A stretch of DNA of 64,000 nt from CAWAMD01 sp963783045 (lineage in GTDB: Bacteria > Actinomycetota > Nitriliruptoria > Nitriliruptorales > Nitriliruptoraceae). A program made the position numbers and the translations under genes. The notes below the pieces were generated by a model, which saw nothing but the letters and a program-made list of their open reading frames with translations, ran no database searches and was not told the origin of the DNA. Shown piece after piece: positions 1 to 9,050 of the stretch (positions are counted from its first letter, which is position 1; the number at the start of each line of letters is the position of its first letter). The DNA lies in the NCBI GenBank assembly GCA_963783045.1, contig CAWAMD010000003.1, positions 1 to 64,000 of the forward strand, in the 5' to 3' direction.

Positions 1-1190
1 GTGCACCGCCGACCGCCACCCGCCCGAAGACCCCGGCCCCGCCGTGCCGCCGACGGACGGCGGGCCGACCGACGGGCAACCGGCCCCGGCCCCGGGCCCG
101 GACGAGGGTGGGCCGCCAGCGGGGCCTGGCCGGCCGGCGTCCAGCGCGGAGGTGGGGCTGCCGGCCGTCGCGGCCGTGAACCCGCCACCTGGCCCGCCGG
201 CGGCCAGCACGGGAGCGGGCGCCGAGCAGCCCGGCGCCGATCGCCACCGCCCGGGTGCCGCGCGACATGGCGTGGACGGCGGTGGTCAGCTCCTGGTAGA
301 GCATGGGTGCACGATCCCGGCCAGCGCGGCCGGTGCGAGGGCGGCCAGCGCGAGCCCGAACGTCCCGAAGATGAGCCGGTCGATGCCTTGGGGCTGACCG
401 GCGACGGTGTTGGTGACCGCGAACATGGTCAGGATCGCCGCGTCGGCGAACAGCACCGCGAACGCGAGGCTCCACGCACGGACCTGCACGCGCCGCAGCG
501 GGGTCCACACCGACAGGGCGTGGGCGACCGGGAGGAACACGATCAGCGCGGCGAGCAGCACGGGCCGCATCGCCAGGGTGAAGTAGATGGCCAGCGCAGC
601 GAACACGATCACGATCCCGGCCAGGAACGCGACGAACAGCTGCGCGCCGGGTCGCGCTGCAGCCGGCGCGGCGTCCATCAGCGCCTGCTGCAGCGGCACC
701 AGCGGCGCGTCCACGGTCGTCCCGGAGGCGGCCAGAGCGATCCGGCCGAGCCGGAAAGACCGCCCCGCCCACCGCCAGCAGCAGCGACCCGCCGGCCGAG
801 GCGAGCATCCCGGCCACCAGCGCCCGGAACACCGCCTGGACGGCGCGCTGGCTGTGTTGCCGGTCACCATTCCGGCGATGACCTCGGCGATCAGGGTGGC
901 GACCATCACCAGCGCCGCGAGCGCGTAGATCGGCAGCGCCGGGCCGTGCAGCACCGGGGTGTACCAGTCACGGTTGACCGGGGCGGTCGAGGCCTGCAGG
1001 GCGACCAGGTCCAGCGACCAGAACGCGCCGCGCAGCACCCACACGGTCAGCTCCCCGCCGGCCTGCCGCAGCAGCGTGTTCGCCCACTGCTACCCGGCCC
1101 ACGCCATCCCGAGCACCGCCCCGATCGCGGCGATCCCGACCACCACGCGAACGGGATCAGCCCCTCCTCGCCGTGCCAATCGGGCCTCAT
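1..1190 (-). CDS. VirB6/TrbL-like conjugal transfer membrane protein (partial, frameshifted)
   Basis: The gene runs leftward off the window edge. The reconstructed protein is rich in membrane segments (for example around IVIVFAALAIYFTLAM and LALAALAPAALAG) and resembles the polytopic VirB6/TrbL-type channel component of actinobacterial conjugation systems. The ATG at 1190-1188 is preceded by GAGGTGGG and overlaps the TGA of the upstream gene (ATGA), so the two are translationally coupled. Frame breaks near 1100, 800 and 280 split the reading frame; a continuous protein appears only when these are bridged. The assignment rests on topology and context rather than a specific motif. Confidence 0.55.
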
Positions 1191-1962
1191 GACCCACCTC
1201 GGACGGCCAGCCCCAGCGGGAGCGGGAGGGTGGGCAGACTGTCACCAGCGCGGCCCGCAGCGCCCCCGGCGGGGACGCGTCGCCCTCCACCAGCGGGATC
1301 GGCCCCTGGGTCGTGTCGATCCCGGCGACCCGCCAGCTGTCGCCGTCGGCGGTCATTGGCACGGTCGAGGTGGTGAACAGCGCCCCGCCGGCGTCGCCGA
1401 CCCCGACCAGCGACATCGCCCACACCTGCGCCGACGCGGACCCACCGGCCGGCCCGTAGCCGGTCAGGGCCACGGTCAGCGGCACGAACGTGAACATCCG
1501 TCGGGAGGCGGGCTGGCGGGCCCATGCCCTGACGCCTCGAGCCGGGTGCGGGCCGCCGCGACCTGCCGGGCCTCCCGCGGCGGCGGCGGGCGGGGTGAAC
1601 ACGACCTTGGCGACCCGGGCGAGGTTGCCGCGTCGTCGAAGACGACCTGCGGCTGGGAGGTCACCGCCACCGCCGTCACCGCGGCCGCCGCCGCGCCGGC
1701 CGGGGTGTGCGGGTAGCCCCACGGAACCCCGTCGACCATCCGCGGGGCCCCGAACGCCACCGGCCCGACCCCGCCAGGGCTGCCTGCGTTTGTCTCGGGG
1801 GCTGTCGAGGTGGCGGCAGCCGGTGGGGGCGGCGGCCCGGCGGCCAGCCCGCGCCAGGCCAGCCACCCGCCCGCCGCCGCCAGCCAGCACCGCCACCAGC
1901 CCGGCCCTGTGGCGTCCTGTCCAGCCCGGCCCGCTCGGCCGGGGGGTGTCGTATCGGTCCAC
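1187..1962 (-). CDS. Conjugal transfer protein, TcpC/VirB8-like (frameshifted)
   Basis: A GTG at 1962 with AAGGA upstream starts a basic N-terminus followed by one membrane segment (around WRWWLAAAGGWLAW). A proline-rich linker comes next, then a soluble domain with segments such as FVPLTVALTGYGPAGG and SWRVAGIDTTQGPIPLV. One N-terminal membrane anchor plus a soluble NTF2-like domain is the architecture of TcpC/VirB8 proteins, which scaffold the conjugation channel. Frame breaks occur near 1900, 1610 and 1540. It begins about 11 bp after the pilin-like gene and its stop overlaps the next start, which fits a transfer operon. The family call is inferred from architecture and context. Confidence 0.5.
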
Positions 1963-1972
1963 GGTGCGTCCT

Positions 1973-2274
1973 TCAGCTGCCGAGCCGGAACCCGGCGTTG
2001 ACGATCGCAGCGGCCGCGCCGATCACGATCGCGCCGACGAACCCGCCGATGACCATGAGCCGGCCCCAGGTCACCCCCTGGGTGTGGGCCCGGTTCCGGC
2101 CAGCGCCCAGGTCGCCCCGCCGATCACGATCACCCCCGCGGCGAACAGCAGCCCCGCCAGCGTCAGCCCGTTGAGCGCCGAGATGATCTGGTCGTAGTTG
2201 GGGATCCACTGGCGGCCCTGCGCCGGATCCAGCGCCGGGACCTGCCCCAGCAGCAACGTGTCGACCTGCCCCAC
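1973..2274 (-). CDS. Small two-helix membrane protein, pilin-like (DUF6112-type), frameshifted
   Basis: About 100 residues with two hydrophobic helices: LTLAGLLFAAGVIVIGGATW and MVIGGFVGAIVIGAAAAIV. The GTG start at 2274 follows a strong GAGGAGGATGAG. One frame break lies near 2085. Small two-helix proteins at the head of actinobacterial transfer operons resemble VirB2/TrbC pilin subunits, and DUF6112 proteins have this form. The start faces away from the lipoprotein gene at 2412, so 2275-2411 should hold divergent promoters. The function is inferred from size, topology and neighbours. Confidence 0.5.
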
Positions 2275-2411
2275 CTCATCCTCCTCGTGTCGTCCGGCAC
2301 CCAACAAGTCCCGACACGGCCCCGCCGACTGTGACCGGCTGTGCTGCCAGCGCACCCCTGTCACACCAGATCGCCCGGCCGTGGCGACTCCCTGCCCGTC
2401 GAGGAGCCGCC

Positions 2412-2864
2412 ATGCCCACCCGTGCCCGCACGCTGGCCACCGTGGCCGTCGCGCTGGCCGCCGTCGGCTGCACCCACCGGCCGCACCCGGCCGCCGTCGC
2501 CGTCCAGGCGGGCCGGCTCCCGGTCGCCCTGCTCACCGCCGGCCCGGCCGGGCAGCCCGACGCCGGGGAGCCGGCGCTGGCCCCGGCTACCGCACCGGGG
2601 CAGCCGTCGGGCGGCGATCCGGTCGCGCTCGCCGAGCGGCGGATCCTGGACGCGCTGGCCCGCCAGGAGTTGACCGTCCTCGACTACGGCGCACACGTCG
2701 TGACCCGCACGCCCGACGCGGTCACCGTCACGGTCGCGGTCACCGCCACCCCCGCCGACGAGCCCGGGGTGGCGTCCACCGGCCTGTATCGGGTGCGGAT
2801 GGTCCGGGCCGGCGACGCCGGCTGGCAGCCCACACCCGACGCCGGCGGCGGAGGCCGGCCGTGA
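2412..2864 (+). CDS. Secreted lipoprotein of unknown function, conjugation-associated
   Basis: The 150-residue product starts at an ATG preceded by GAGGAG. It has a signal peptide with a lipobox-like end (ALAAVGC), so it is probably a membrane-anchored lipoprotein. The mature part contains a small predicted alpha/beta segment (residues ~75-140, around ERRILDALARQELTVLDYG and TVTVAVTATPA). No named domain is recognised. Its stop overlaps the GTG of the downstream wall hydrolase (GTGA), so the two are coupled and probably act together at the cell envelope during transfer. Confidence 0.7.
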   Translation: MPTRARTLATVAVALAAVGCTHRPHPAAVAVQAGRLPVALLTAGPAGQPDAGEPALAPATAPGQPSGGDPVALAERRILDALARQELTVLDYGAHVVTRTPDAVTVTVAVTATPADEPGVASTGLYRVRMVRAGDAGWQPTPDAGGGGRP

Positions 2865-4060
2865 AACACCGGGGCTGGCTGGCGGCCGCGACCGTCGTGC
2901 TGCTCGTGCTGCCCGCCGGGGCGCTCGCCGGCTCCCGTCAGGCTGGGCCTGCCGGGAGCCGGTTCGACCCGGCCCGGCTGGCCGGGGTGATCCCGCAGCC
3001 GATGCTGAACGCCTACCTCGACGCCGCCAACCGCTGGCAGGTGGATTGGGCGCTGCTCGCCGCGATCGGGAAGCTCGAATGCGACCACGGCCGGGCGCGG
3101 ACGGCGGGCTGCTGGCCGCCCGGGACCGTCAACAGCGCCGGGGCCCGCGGACCGATGCAGTTCCTCGGCTCGACCTGGCGCACCAGCGCCTCCCGTCACG
3201 CGGTCGAGGTGGCCGGCCCGCCGGCCGCCGACGGGCACGGGTATGCCACCGACGGGGACGGCGACGGGATCGCCGACCCCTGGGACGTTTACGACGCCGT
3301 GCACGCAGCCGCCCGCTACCTCGTCGACCTGCACGCCGCCGGCGACCCCCTGGCGGCCGCCCGCGCCTACAACGCCGGGCCCGCCAACCCCGACCCGGCC
3401 GCCGGCGCCGCCTACGCCACCCGCGCGATCGGCCTGGCCGCCCACTACCACCGGCTCGCCGGCAACGGCGGGCCCGGCAGCCCCCCGACGACGGCCGGCG
3501 GGTTCGCGTTGCCGTTCGACCCGGCCGGGCTGCGGGCCGCCACCATCGATCGTCGCCCGCCCCGCCCCCTGGAGTGGCAACTCGTCAAACCCCACCACGG
3601 CGGCACCGTCGCCGCCGACATCCCCCTGCCGGTCGGCACCCGCCTGTACGCGCTCACCGCCGCCACCGTGGCCTGGGCCGGCACGATGGCCCGCTGCGGC
3701 AACACCGTCATCCTCCAGGCGACGGCCACCGGCGCCCGGATCACCTACTGCCACCTTGCCACCCTCGGCGTGTCCGCCGGCCAGACCCTGACCGCCGGAC
3801 AACCCCTCGGCCGCTCCGGCGGCGCGCCCGGTGCGCCCGGTGCCGGCAACTCCACCGGCCCCCACCTGCACCTCCAGATCGCCGTCGCCGGCACACCCCG
3901 CTGCCCCCAGGCGCTGCTGCTCGGCCTATGGCGCGCCTGGCCCGTCCCCAGCCTCACCGGACTGGCCACCGGCTGCACCTACACCGGCAGAGCCCCCACC
4001 CCCACGCTGCCCGTCCCCATCCCACCCGACCTCCCGATCCCCACCTCCGCAGCCCGATGA
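2861..4060 (+). CDS. Bifunctional cell-wall hydrolase: lytic transglycosylase plus M23 peptidase
   Basis: The 399-residue product has a signal peptide (residues 1-24). A goose-lysozyme/SLT-type transglycosylase domain follows (~residues 40-200), with the catalytic glutamate in AAIGKLECDHG, the GPMQFLGSTW motif and the YNAG motif. The C-terminal domain (~residues 240-370) is M23-like: it has a histidine/aspartate segment (HHGGTVAAD), a YCHLATLGV segment and the HLHLQI zinc-ligand motif. Such two-domain enzymes are the VirB1-like peptidoglycan openers of Gram-positive conjugation systems. The GTG start overlaps the lipoprotein stop, and its own stop overlaps the whiB start. Confidence 0.85.
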   Translation: MKHRGWLAAATVVLLVLPAGALAGSRQAGPAGSRFDPARLAGVIPQPMLNAYLDAANRWQVDWALLAAIGKLECDHGRARTAGCWPPGTVNSAGARGPMQFLGSTWRTSASRHAVEVAGPPAADGHGYATDGDGDGIADPWDVYDAVHAAARYLVDLHAAGDPLAAARAYNAGPANPDPAAGAAYATRAIGLAAHYHRLAGNGGPGSPPTTAGGFALPFDPAGLRAATIDRRPPRPLEWQLVKPHHGGTVAADIPLPVGTRLYALTAATVAWAGTMARCGNTVILQATATGARITYCHLATLGVSAGQTLTAGQPLGRSGGAPGAPGAGNSTGPHLHLQIAVAGTPRCPQALLLGLWRAWPVPSLTGLATGCTYTGRAPTPTLPVPIPPDLPIPTSAAR

Positions 4061-4626
4061 GCGCGCCACGTCCCCGAACCGACGAGGCGTGGCGTGCGCG
4101 GGCGGGCTGCCGCGGCCAGCCACCCGAACGGTTCACCGACCCCGCCGACCCCGACGAGATCCACCAGGCGATCGGCACCTGCACCGGCTGCCCCGTCCGC
4201 CGGCCGTGCCTCATCACCGCACTCGCCCACCCGCCCGAGACCGACGTCGGGATCTGGGGCGGCACCACCCCCGCCACCCGCCAGCGCATCCGCACCGGAC
4301 AGCTCACCCTCGACCAGGCCCTGACCCGCCAGCCGCATCTCGCACCTCCGCAGGCCCCGGCCCGGCTCGAGACGGTGCGGTCGACAGCCGCGCCGGTGCC
4401 ACGGCTGGCCGCCCCCGAGATCACCGTCGCCCGCGACGCCAACGGCGACTTCGTCGACGCCGACGGGCGGGTGATCATCTTTAAGATCGCCGGCACCCCG
4501 CCCTACATGCTCATGATCGACGGCCGCTGCATCCGCCGCACCCCCACCCTGACCGCCGCCCGCCAAGCCGCCTACCGCCACCTCCACCCCGGCCCGACCC
4601 TCCCGCCGCCCCCGCGGGCACGCTGA
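4057..4626 (+). CDS. WhiB-family iron-sulfur regulator with C-terminal extension
   Basis: The 189-residue protein carries the WhiB signature within residues 15-75: four cysteines (one near residue 18, then CTGC and a fourth five residues later) that should hold a [4Fe-4S] cluster, followed by the GIWGGTT turn. WhiB proteins are actinobacterial redox-responsive transcription factors that bind sigma factor region 4. The ~90-residue tail after the WhiB core is unusual and of unknown role. The ATG overlaps the hydrolase stop (ATGA). As the only evident transcription factor of the transfer module it may control it; that is inference. Confidence 0.85.
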   Translation: MSAPRPRTDEAWRARAGCRGQPPERFTDPADPDEIHQAIGTCTGCPVRRPCLITALAHPPETDVGIWGGTTPATRQRIRTGQLTLDQALTRQPHLAPPQAPARLETVRSTAAPVPRLAAPEITVARDANGDFVDADGRVIIFKIAGTPPYMLMIDGRCIRRTPTLTAARQAAYRHLHPGPTLPPPPRAR

Positions 4627-4762
4627 CCCGTGATGAGGCCCCACGCTCGGCAGAACGTCGACGTAGCCCCCATGCGGCCACCGAATGGCTGTCACAGCTG
4701 GAGCCTCGCCCCGGGGACTTCCTGTGTGCCCCGCCCACGTCCACTGCGGCCAGGAGACCCCT

Positions 4763-5392
4763 ATGAGTGGCCCGCCGTCATCGCGCTCCCCCGACCCCCA
4801 GGAGCCGCAGCACATCGCCGAGCTGCTCGACGACTACCTCACCCACGCCCCCTTCGACACCGCCCGACTCCCCGACCCCCGAGGCGCCGCCGACCCGACC
4901 GTATGTCCGCACTGCGCCGGCGAGCTCGGACGCTTCTACCGGCCCGGCCCACCCGAAACCCGCGCCGCCATCACCAGCCCCGAAGCCGCCGCCGACATCC
5001 TCGTCCCCATGCTCGGCCGCCTCGACCGCGAACACTGCGTCACCCTCAACCTCGACACCAAACACCGGCTCATCGCCGCGACCACCGTCTCCATCGGCTC
5101 GATCGATCACACCTTCATGTCCCCCCGCGAAGTGTTCCGCGACGCGCTGCTCCACGGGGCCGCCGCCATCGTCGTCGCTCACAACCACCCCTCCGGCGAC
5201 CCCCAGCCCTCCCGCGACGACGAGCTCATCACCAAGCGGCTCGGCAAAGCCGCCGACATCCTCGGCATCGACACCCTCGACCACCTCGTCATCGGACACA
5301 AGCGGTGGGTCTCCCTCGCCCGCACAGGTGTCCTCGCCGACCGCACCACCGACCCGCCCCGACACACGATCCCGGCAAGGAAGGTCCCCTGA
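4763..5392 (+). CDS. RadC-type JAB-domain protein
   Basis: The 209-residue protein begins at an ATG behind CAGGAGACCC. Residues ~75-195 form a RadC/JAB domain with the metal-binding motif HNHPSGDPQPSRDD and an upstream glutamate in the MSPREVF segment. A CPHCAGEL zinc-knuckle-like pair of cysteines sits near residue 45. RadC-like JAB proteins are common cargo of plasmids and integrative elements; their biochemical role is not settled. Its stop (TGA) shares one base with the next ATG, so it is cotranslated with the excisionase-like gene. Confidence 0.85.
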   Translation: MSGPPSSRSPDPQEPQHIAELLDDYLTHAPFDTARLPDPRGAADPTVCPHCAGELGRFYRPGPPETRAAITSPEAAADILVPMLGRLDREHCVTLNLDTKHRLIAATTVSIGSIDHTFMSPREVFRDALLHGAAAIVVAHNHPSGDPQPSRDDELITKRLGKAADILGIDTLDHLVIGHKRWVSLARTGVLADRTTDPPRHTIPARKVP

Positions 5393-5663
5393 TGGCCGCC
5401 AGCCACTCCATCCCGGACCGCCGCGCCCGCGCACGCGCCTCGCTGACCGACCGGCTCTCCCGCCCCCTCACCCACCGTCTGGCTCTCCTGGTCAGGAAGC
5501 CGCCGAATACATCGGCGTGTCCTGGCCCACCCTGCGGCAAACCATCATCGACCACGCTATCCCCCACCTACGGCTCGGCACCCGCTGGAAGATCGAAGTC
5601 GCCGTCCTTGACGAACACCTTCGTCGCATGTCCCAAGCGCAAGCAAGCGGGAGCGGGCCATAG
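5392..5663 (+). CDS. Excisionase-like helix-turn-helix protein (frameshifted)
   Basis: About 90 residues. The C-terminal part has the MerR/excisionase winged-helix pattern: GQEAAEYIGVSWPTLRQ, then LRLGTRWKIEVAVLDEHL. This is typical of DNA-binding recombination directionality factors and of helix-turn-helix excisionase-family proteins. The coupled ATG at 5392 is in a different frame from the conserved part, so a one-base break lies near 5490. In this position it is the obvious candidate partner of the integrase at 22.4-23.4 kb. It is 17 kb from that integrase, so the pairing is inferred. Confidence 0.65.
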
Positions 5664-5866
5664 AGGCCACGCGACAGCTGAATGGAGATCCCAAACGGTC
5701 AGACCGCGGGTCGAACGACCCTCGGACGCCGGTCAACGAAACTTGTAGCACGCAGTCAGGATAATCCGTTACTCATATCCTCGCGAAACGAGCACTACTG
5801 TCACTCCGCCTCTGCTATCGACGCACCACGATAACCCTCAGGGTGGCTTCCCCTGGGGGTCGCCGA
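5664..5866. other. Non-coding gap between transfer and defence modules
   Basis: About 200 bp with no supported gene. It separates the plus-strand transfer genes from the convergent end of the DGQHR protein. A few short perfect palindromes (CCCTCAGGG, CCCCTGGGG) lie near its right end. They are too short and lack a T-run, so I do not call a terminator. Confidence 0.5.
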
Positions 5867-8047
5867 TCACGCCGCCATTTTCGGCGAGAGGACTTTCTGT
5901 ACTTGGCTCCATCTAGTCGCCGTCCTCCTCATCATCCTCGCTAACCGCCAGGTCCGCAGATGCGCCCCACTCTTGTAGTTCAGAGGCTGGGATGTCGAAC
6001 CATTTAGCCAAGGATTTTCTTGGAGGAATGACAGGACCTCTAGAGTGGCCCGCCCCAGCAGCTGATCACGGCTCTTGCGTTCCAGTCGGCGTAGGCTCCG
6101 AACGCGTTCATCGATGAGCTGCTGCGCATACCGCATCCGAGCACGATCTCGAATTGACTCAAGATCGCCCGCCGACAGTGCGTCATACGGACCCACGAAT
6201 TCGTCAAGAACAGCCTTATCGCACAGAAGCTCGAGCCAGAAGTACCGGAATTCGACCGCACGCGTCGTATTCATTTCGGCGATCCGGTTCAGACTGCTGT
6301 CGACGGACTGCGACAGCATGATCCGTCGGATCGCACCAGAGGGGGTGGTGACATCCATGCTGGTATTCAATGACGCGACGAACCGACCAGCCAATTCGGG
6401 CGCACGGCGACCGTCTATACCGATCCGTGCCGCGAGCGTAGCTAGCGTCAGCCCGAGGGACACCTGGCACGCTTGTGTCTGAAACACGTCGTAGACCGAA
6501 TCGGTGAGAGCAATGTCCGCTGGCTCACCGCTACCCAGGAGGCCCAGGGACCTCAACCTTCGGAACTGCTTCTCCTTCTCAAGCGTCCGTTCCCACGCCT
6601 GGACAACGTCAGGCTTGTTAGTCCTGTCACCCACGGCCGCGCTTGACCGCCAGTGTTCATAGCTCTCGCGGAGAGTCCAAAACATTCCCACGCCCTCGAA
6701 GATGCCTTCCCACGCCAGAGCATCTACGGTTGCTGGGTCGGCCGGCGTCCAGGCATCGTCCAAAGCGCGGAGCGCTTCATAGTGGATCTTGAACGGAGTC
6801 AAATCTCCGAGCACGGTCAGAATGGCTAGGCCCCAGCCCTGCTCGAATTCCTCGACGAGTGGCTGCACGGCGCCCTTTGGGAAGGTGACCCGACCAAGCG
6901 CCTCCCTCCTTCCCCCGCCCACACCGCCCAAGTCGTGCGTGAATAAGTCACGAACTCTGAGTTGCTCGCGCATGAACGCGTCTTCGTCAGCAGTGCTGGT
7001 GCGGCCGCGCATCTGAGTCGTTACGTTCGTGACGTACTTCTTTGGACCAAACACGGTCCGCCGGAGCAGGTTGCGTGTGGACTGCAGCGATAGGAGCGCC
7101 GACCAACGGCCCGGACGACCGCCCGTGGATGGACTGTCGTACTCCAAGGCGTAAAGGGGAGGGTCCTCATCCCGCTTCCGCAATTCGTTGAGGATAGAAC
7201 GCGTCAGGATATTTAGCAGGTCGTCGTCAGAGAGCAGCACTAGTCGGTCGGGGCTTGGTGGCCTCGCCTCTCGGTTGACATCGACGAATAGGCGTCGCGC
7301 CGCGCGGTGCGGTGGACCAGCCTCACCCACGAGGTCGGGAAACCAGCAGACTGTGACTGGGACGTGAACCATCTCGAGCCGCTCGGCTTCATGCCTAGCC
7401 AGCACCGCTTCTACCGGCCCCTCGTAAAAATGCCGATACCGCGCCCCACGAACATCGTCCTCCCAGGTGCCATTCATCGTTCGGTGGATCGCAAGCAGAG
7501 CCATAGCCCGATGTTGACCGTCGATGACGACTAGTTTTGCTCGTTCGGCGTTCCATCCGACCCGACATAGGCGGATATCGCTGGGCTCCTGCCCTTCACC
7601 CTGGGTCAGGCGCAGCACTTGGAAGCCTTCCCCGAAAGTCTGACGATGGAAGGGGAGCCCATTCTCGTCCTGGATGTCATCTTCTTGTGGCGCTGCAAAG
7701 TTGGTTTGTTCCATTCCCTGGTACGGGAGCAGTACCGCGAGGATGGGCGGGAAGAACGTCGGCCCTTGATCGGGATCTCGGAGCAGGTATGGGACGAGCT
7801 CCGTCACCACCCTGTGATCATCGAGATCTCGTTGAAGCAACTCGTCGAAGTTCATGTCTCGAACGTTAAGTACTTCACGGACCGGCCTCAGTTGACCAGT
7901 CAGTCTTCGCTCGTTGTCGACACCTTGACTCCCTAACCGAGCATTTGTCATGACATACGCGACGTGACCACTGCGCGTCTTGAAATCTCCCCACGTACCC
8001 TCGATCCAGGCTGAGAACTGCGGTCGCCGTCGGCAATGCAAGCGCAT
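5867..8047 (-). CDS. dndB: DGQHR-domain protein, DndB-like
   Basis: The intact reading frame gives up to 726 residues with the diagnostic DGQHR motif at residues 176-180 (VVIDGQHRAMALL). An FVDVNREA segment follows about 80 residues later. DGQHR proteins include DndB, which controls transcription and target choice of phosphorothioation loci. This one is about twice the length of classical DndB because of a long helical C-terminal region. The start is uncertain: ATG at 8047 has only a distant GAAAGG, and ATG at 7951 is also possible. It lies 12 bp downstream of the GIY-YIG-like gene on the same strand, so the two form an operon transcribed away from the methyltransferase. Confidence 0.8.
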   Translation of the reverse strand: MRLHCRRRPQFSAWIEGTWGDFKTRSGHVAYVMTNARLGSQGVDNERRLTGQLRPVREVLNVRDMNFDELLQRDLDDHRVVTELVPYLLRDPDQGPTFFPPILAVLLPYQGMEQTNFAAPQEDDIQDENGLPFHRQTFGEGFQVLRLTQGEGQEPSDIRLCRVGWNAERAKLVVIDGQHRAMALLAIHRTMNGTWEDDVRGARYRHFYEGPVEAVLARHEAERLEMVHVPVTVCWFPDLVGEAGPPHRAARRLFVDVNREARPPSPDRLVLLSDDDLLNILTRSILNELRKRDEDPPLYALEYDSPSTGGRPGRWSALLSLQSTRNLLRRTVFGPKKYVTNVTTQMRGRTSTADEDAFMREQLRVRDLFTHDLGGVGGGRREALGRVTFPKGAVQPLVEEFEQGWGLAILTVLGDLTPFKIHYEALRALDDAWTPADPATVDALAWEGIFEGVGMFWTLRESYEHWRSSAAVGDRTNKPDVVQAWERTLEKEKQFRRLRSLGLLGSGEPADIALTDSVYDVFQTQACQVSLGLTLATLAARIGIDGRRAPELAGRFVASLNTSMDVTTPSGAIRRIMLSQSVDSSLNRIAEMNTTRAVEFRYFWLELLCDKAVLDEFVGPYDALSAGDLESIRDRARMRYAQQLIDERVRSLRRLERKSRDQLLGRATLEVLSFLQENPWLNGSTSQPLNYKSGAHLRTWRLARMMRRTATRWSQVQKVLSPKMAA

Positions 8048-8059
8048 CCGACACCCCGT

Positions 8060-8764
8060 CTACCTTTCGCCGAAAATTGGCTTATGCCACCTGTTGAGCA
8101 CGAACTCGGCAGCTTCGGCGATGTTGCGCAGTTCTCCTGCGGCCATGCCGGCCATCGCCGGGACAGGGAGTACCGCCACTCGCAGCTCATCGACTGTCAG
8201 GCCAGCCATGGCCGCTCGAGCACCGAACGTTCCGACAAGGTTCTGTGGCACCTCATCTCCAACGGACAGAAACGCTGAGGCCTTTTCCAGAGTCTCCATG
8301 TGCTCAGCGAGCCGGCCGCCGAGATCGAGGCTCACCCCGATGTAGATGGGCGCACTCAAGCGAGGGGACGCAGCTTCAAGCACCGCAGCAAGTCGTTCGC
8401 GAGCCAGTGGGTTTTGCAGGGCCCATCGGAGCTTGGCGCCACGCGCCGAGCCTCCCTCGGCAAGAACACGGATGTTGCTGGCGAGAACCTGGTAGCCCCG
8501 TTCCAGTGCTTTGCCCTCCCACTCGGCCCAGAAAGGTCCCGAGAGCGACATCGAGAGGTCGGGACCGCGAAGACGTTCCGTGTAATTAGCCAGGAACGAC
8601 CCATAGTTGTAGGCGCCCCTGTCCAACCCGTTCTCGTCATGATCCACCATCCAGTCCGGCACGCCCGCAACCGGAATGGCGTACCAAGCGTACAAGCCAG
8701 GCTCATGGACTACTCCATCTATCGAGTCGGCCGAGAACCAATGTACGCAGTCATTGGCTGGCAT
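8060..8764 (-). CDS. GIY-YIG-like nuclease candidate in the phosphorothioation locus
   Basis: The 234-residue start at ATG 8764 is chosen because GAGGAG lies six bases upstream; longer in-frame starts lack this. Motifs in order are a GIY-like GLYAWY (residues 23-28), YIG inside PIYIGVSLDLGGRLAEH (residues 139-155, with arginine 151), and a C-terminal glutamate segment ending AEFVLNRWHKPIFGE. This is the layout of a GIY-YIG endonuclease core. The ~110-residue insertion between the GIY and YIG motifs is unusual, since these are normally close together. It is cotranscribed with the DGQHR gene. A role as a nuclease that reads the DNA modification is inferred, not shown. Confidence 0.6.
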   Translation of the reverse strand: MPANDCVHWFSADSIDGVVHEPGLYAWYAIPVAGVPDWMVDHDENGLDRGAYNYGSFLANYTERLRGPDLSMSLSGPFWAEWEGKALERGYQVLASNIRVLAEGGSARGAKLRWALQNPLARERLAAVLEAASPRLSAPIYIGVSLDLGGRLAEHMETLEKASAFLSVGDEVPQNLVGTFGARAAMAGLTVDELRVAVLPVPAMAGMAAGELRNIAEAAEFVLNRWHKPIFGER

Positions 8765-9050
8765 CACGGCTCCTCGGGCGCCGAGCTCGGCGGTCTTCGG
8801 CCTCTCAGACGACAGTAGTCGAATACCTACGCCGTTGTGGCCCTCGGCGCCCCGTCTGCTCGACGGCGCCGCGGCCCCACCCTCGGGTAGGCCTCGATTA
8901 GCGGAGACCCTCTCGGTCGTGATGAGAAACTTCCGCGCGGCCACCCTTCCCCAGCGCCACAAGGGCAAGATCTTCCACCGCAGGTGGGACAATTCCTAAG
9001 ATCTGGCAGTCCGCAGACACAAGGACGGAGTCGACGGGTCTACCCTGCCG
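8765..9050. promoter_or_regulatory. Divergent promoter region between GIY-YIG and methyltransferase genes
   Basis: A 286-bp region separates two divergently transcribed parts of the defence locus. It must contain the promoters for both. I see no clear -10/-35 pair or operator repeat. If DndB controls the locus as in characterised systems, this is one of the two places where it would act. The other is upstream of the desulfurase gene at 22264-22351. Confidence 0.4.
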
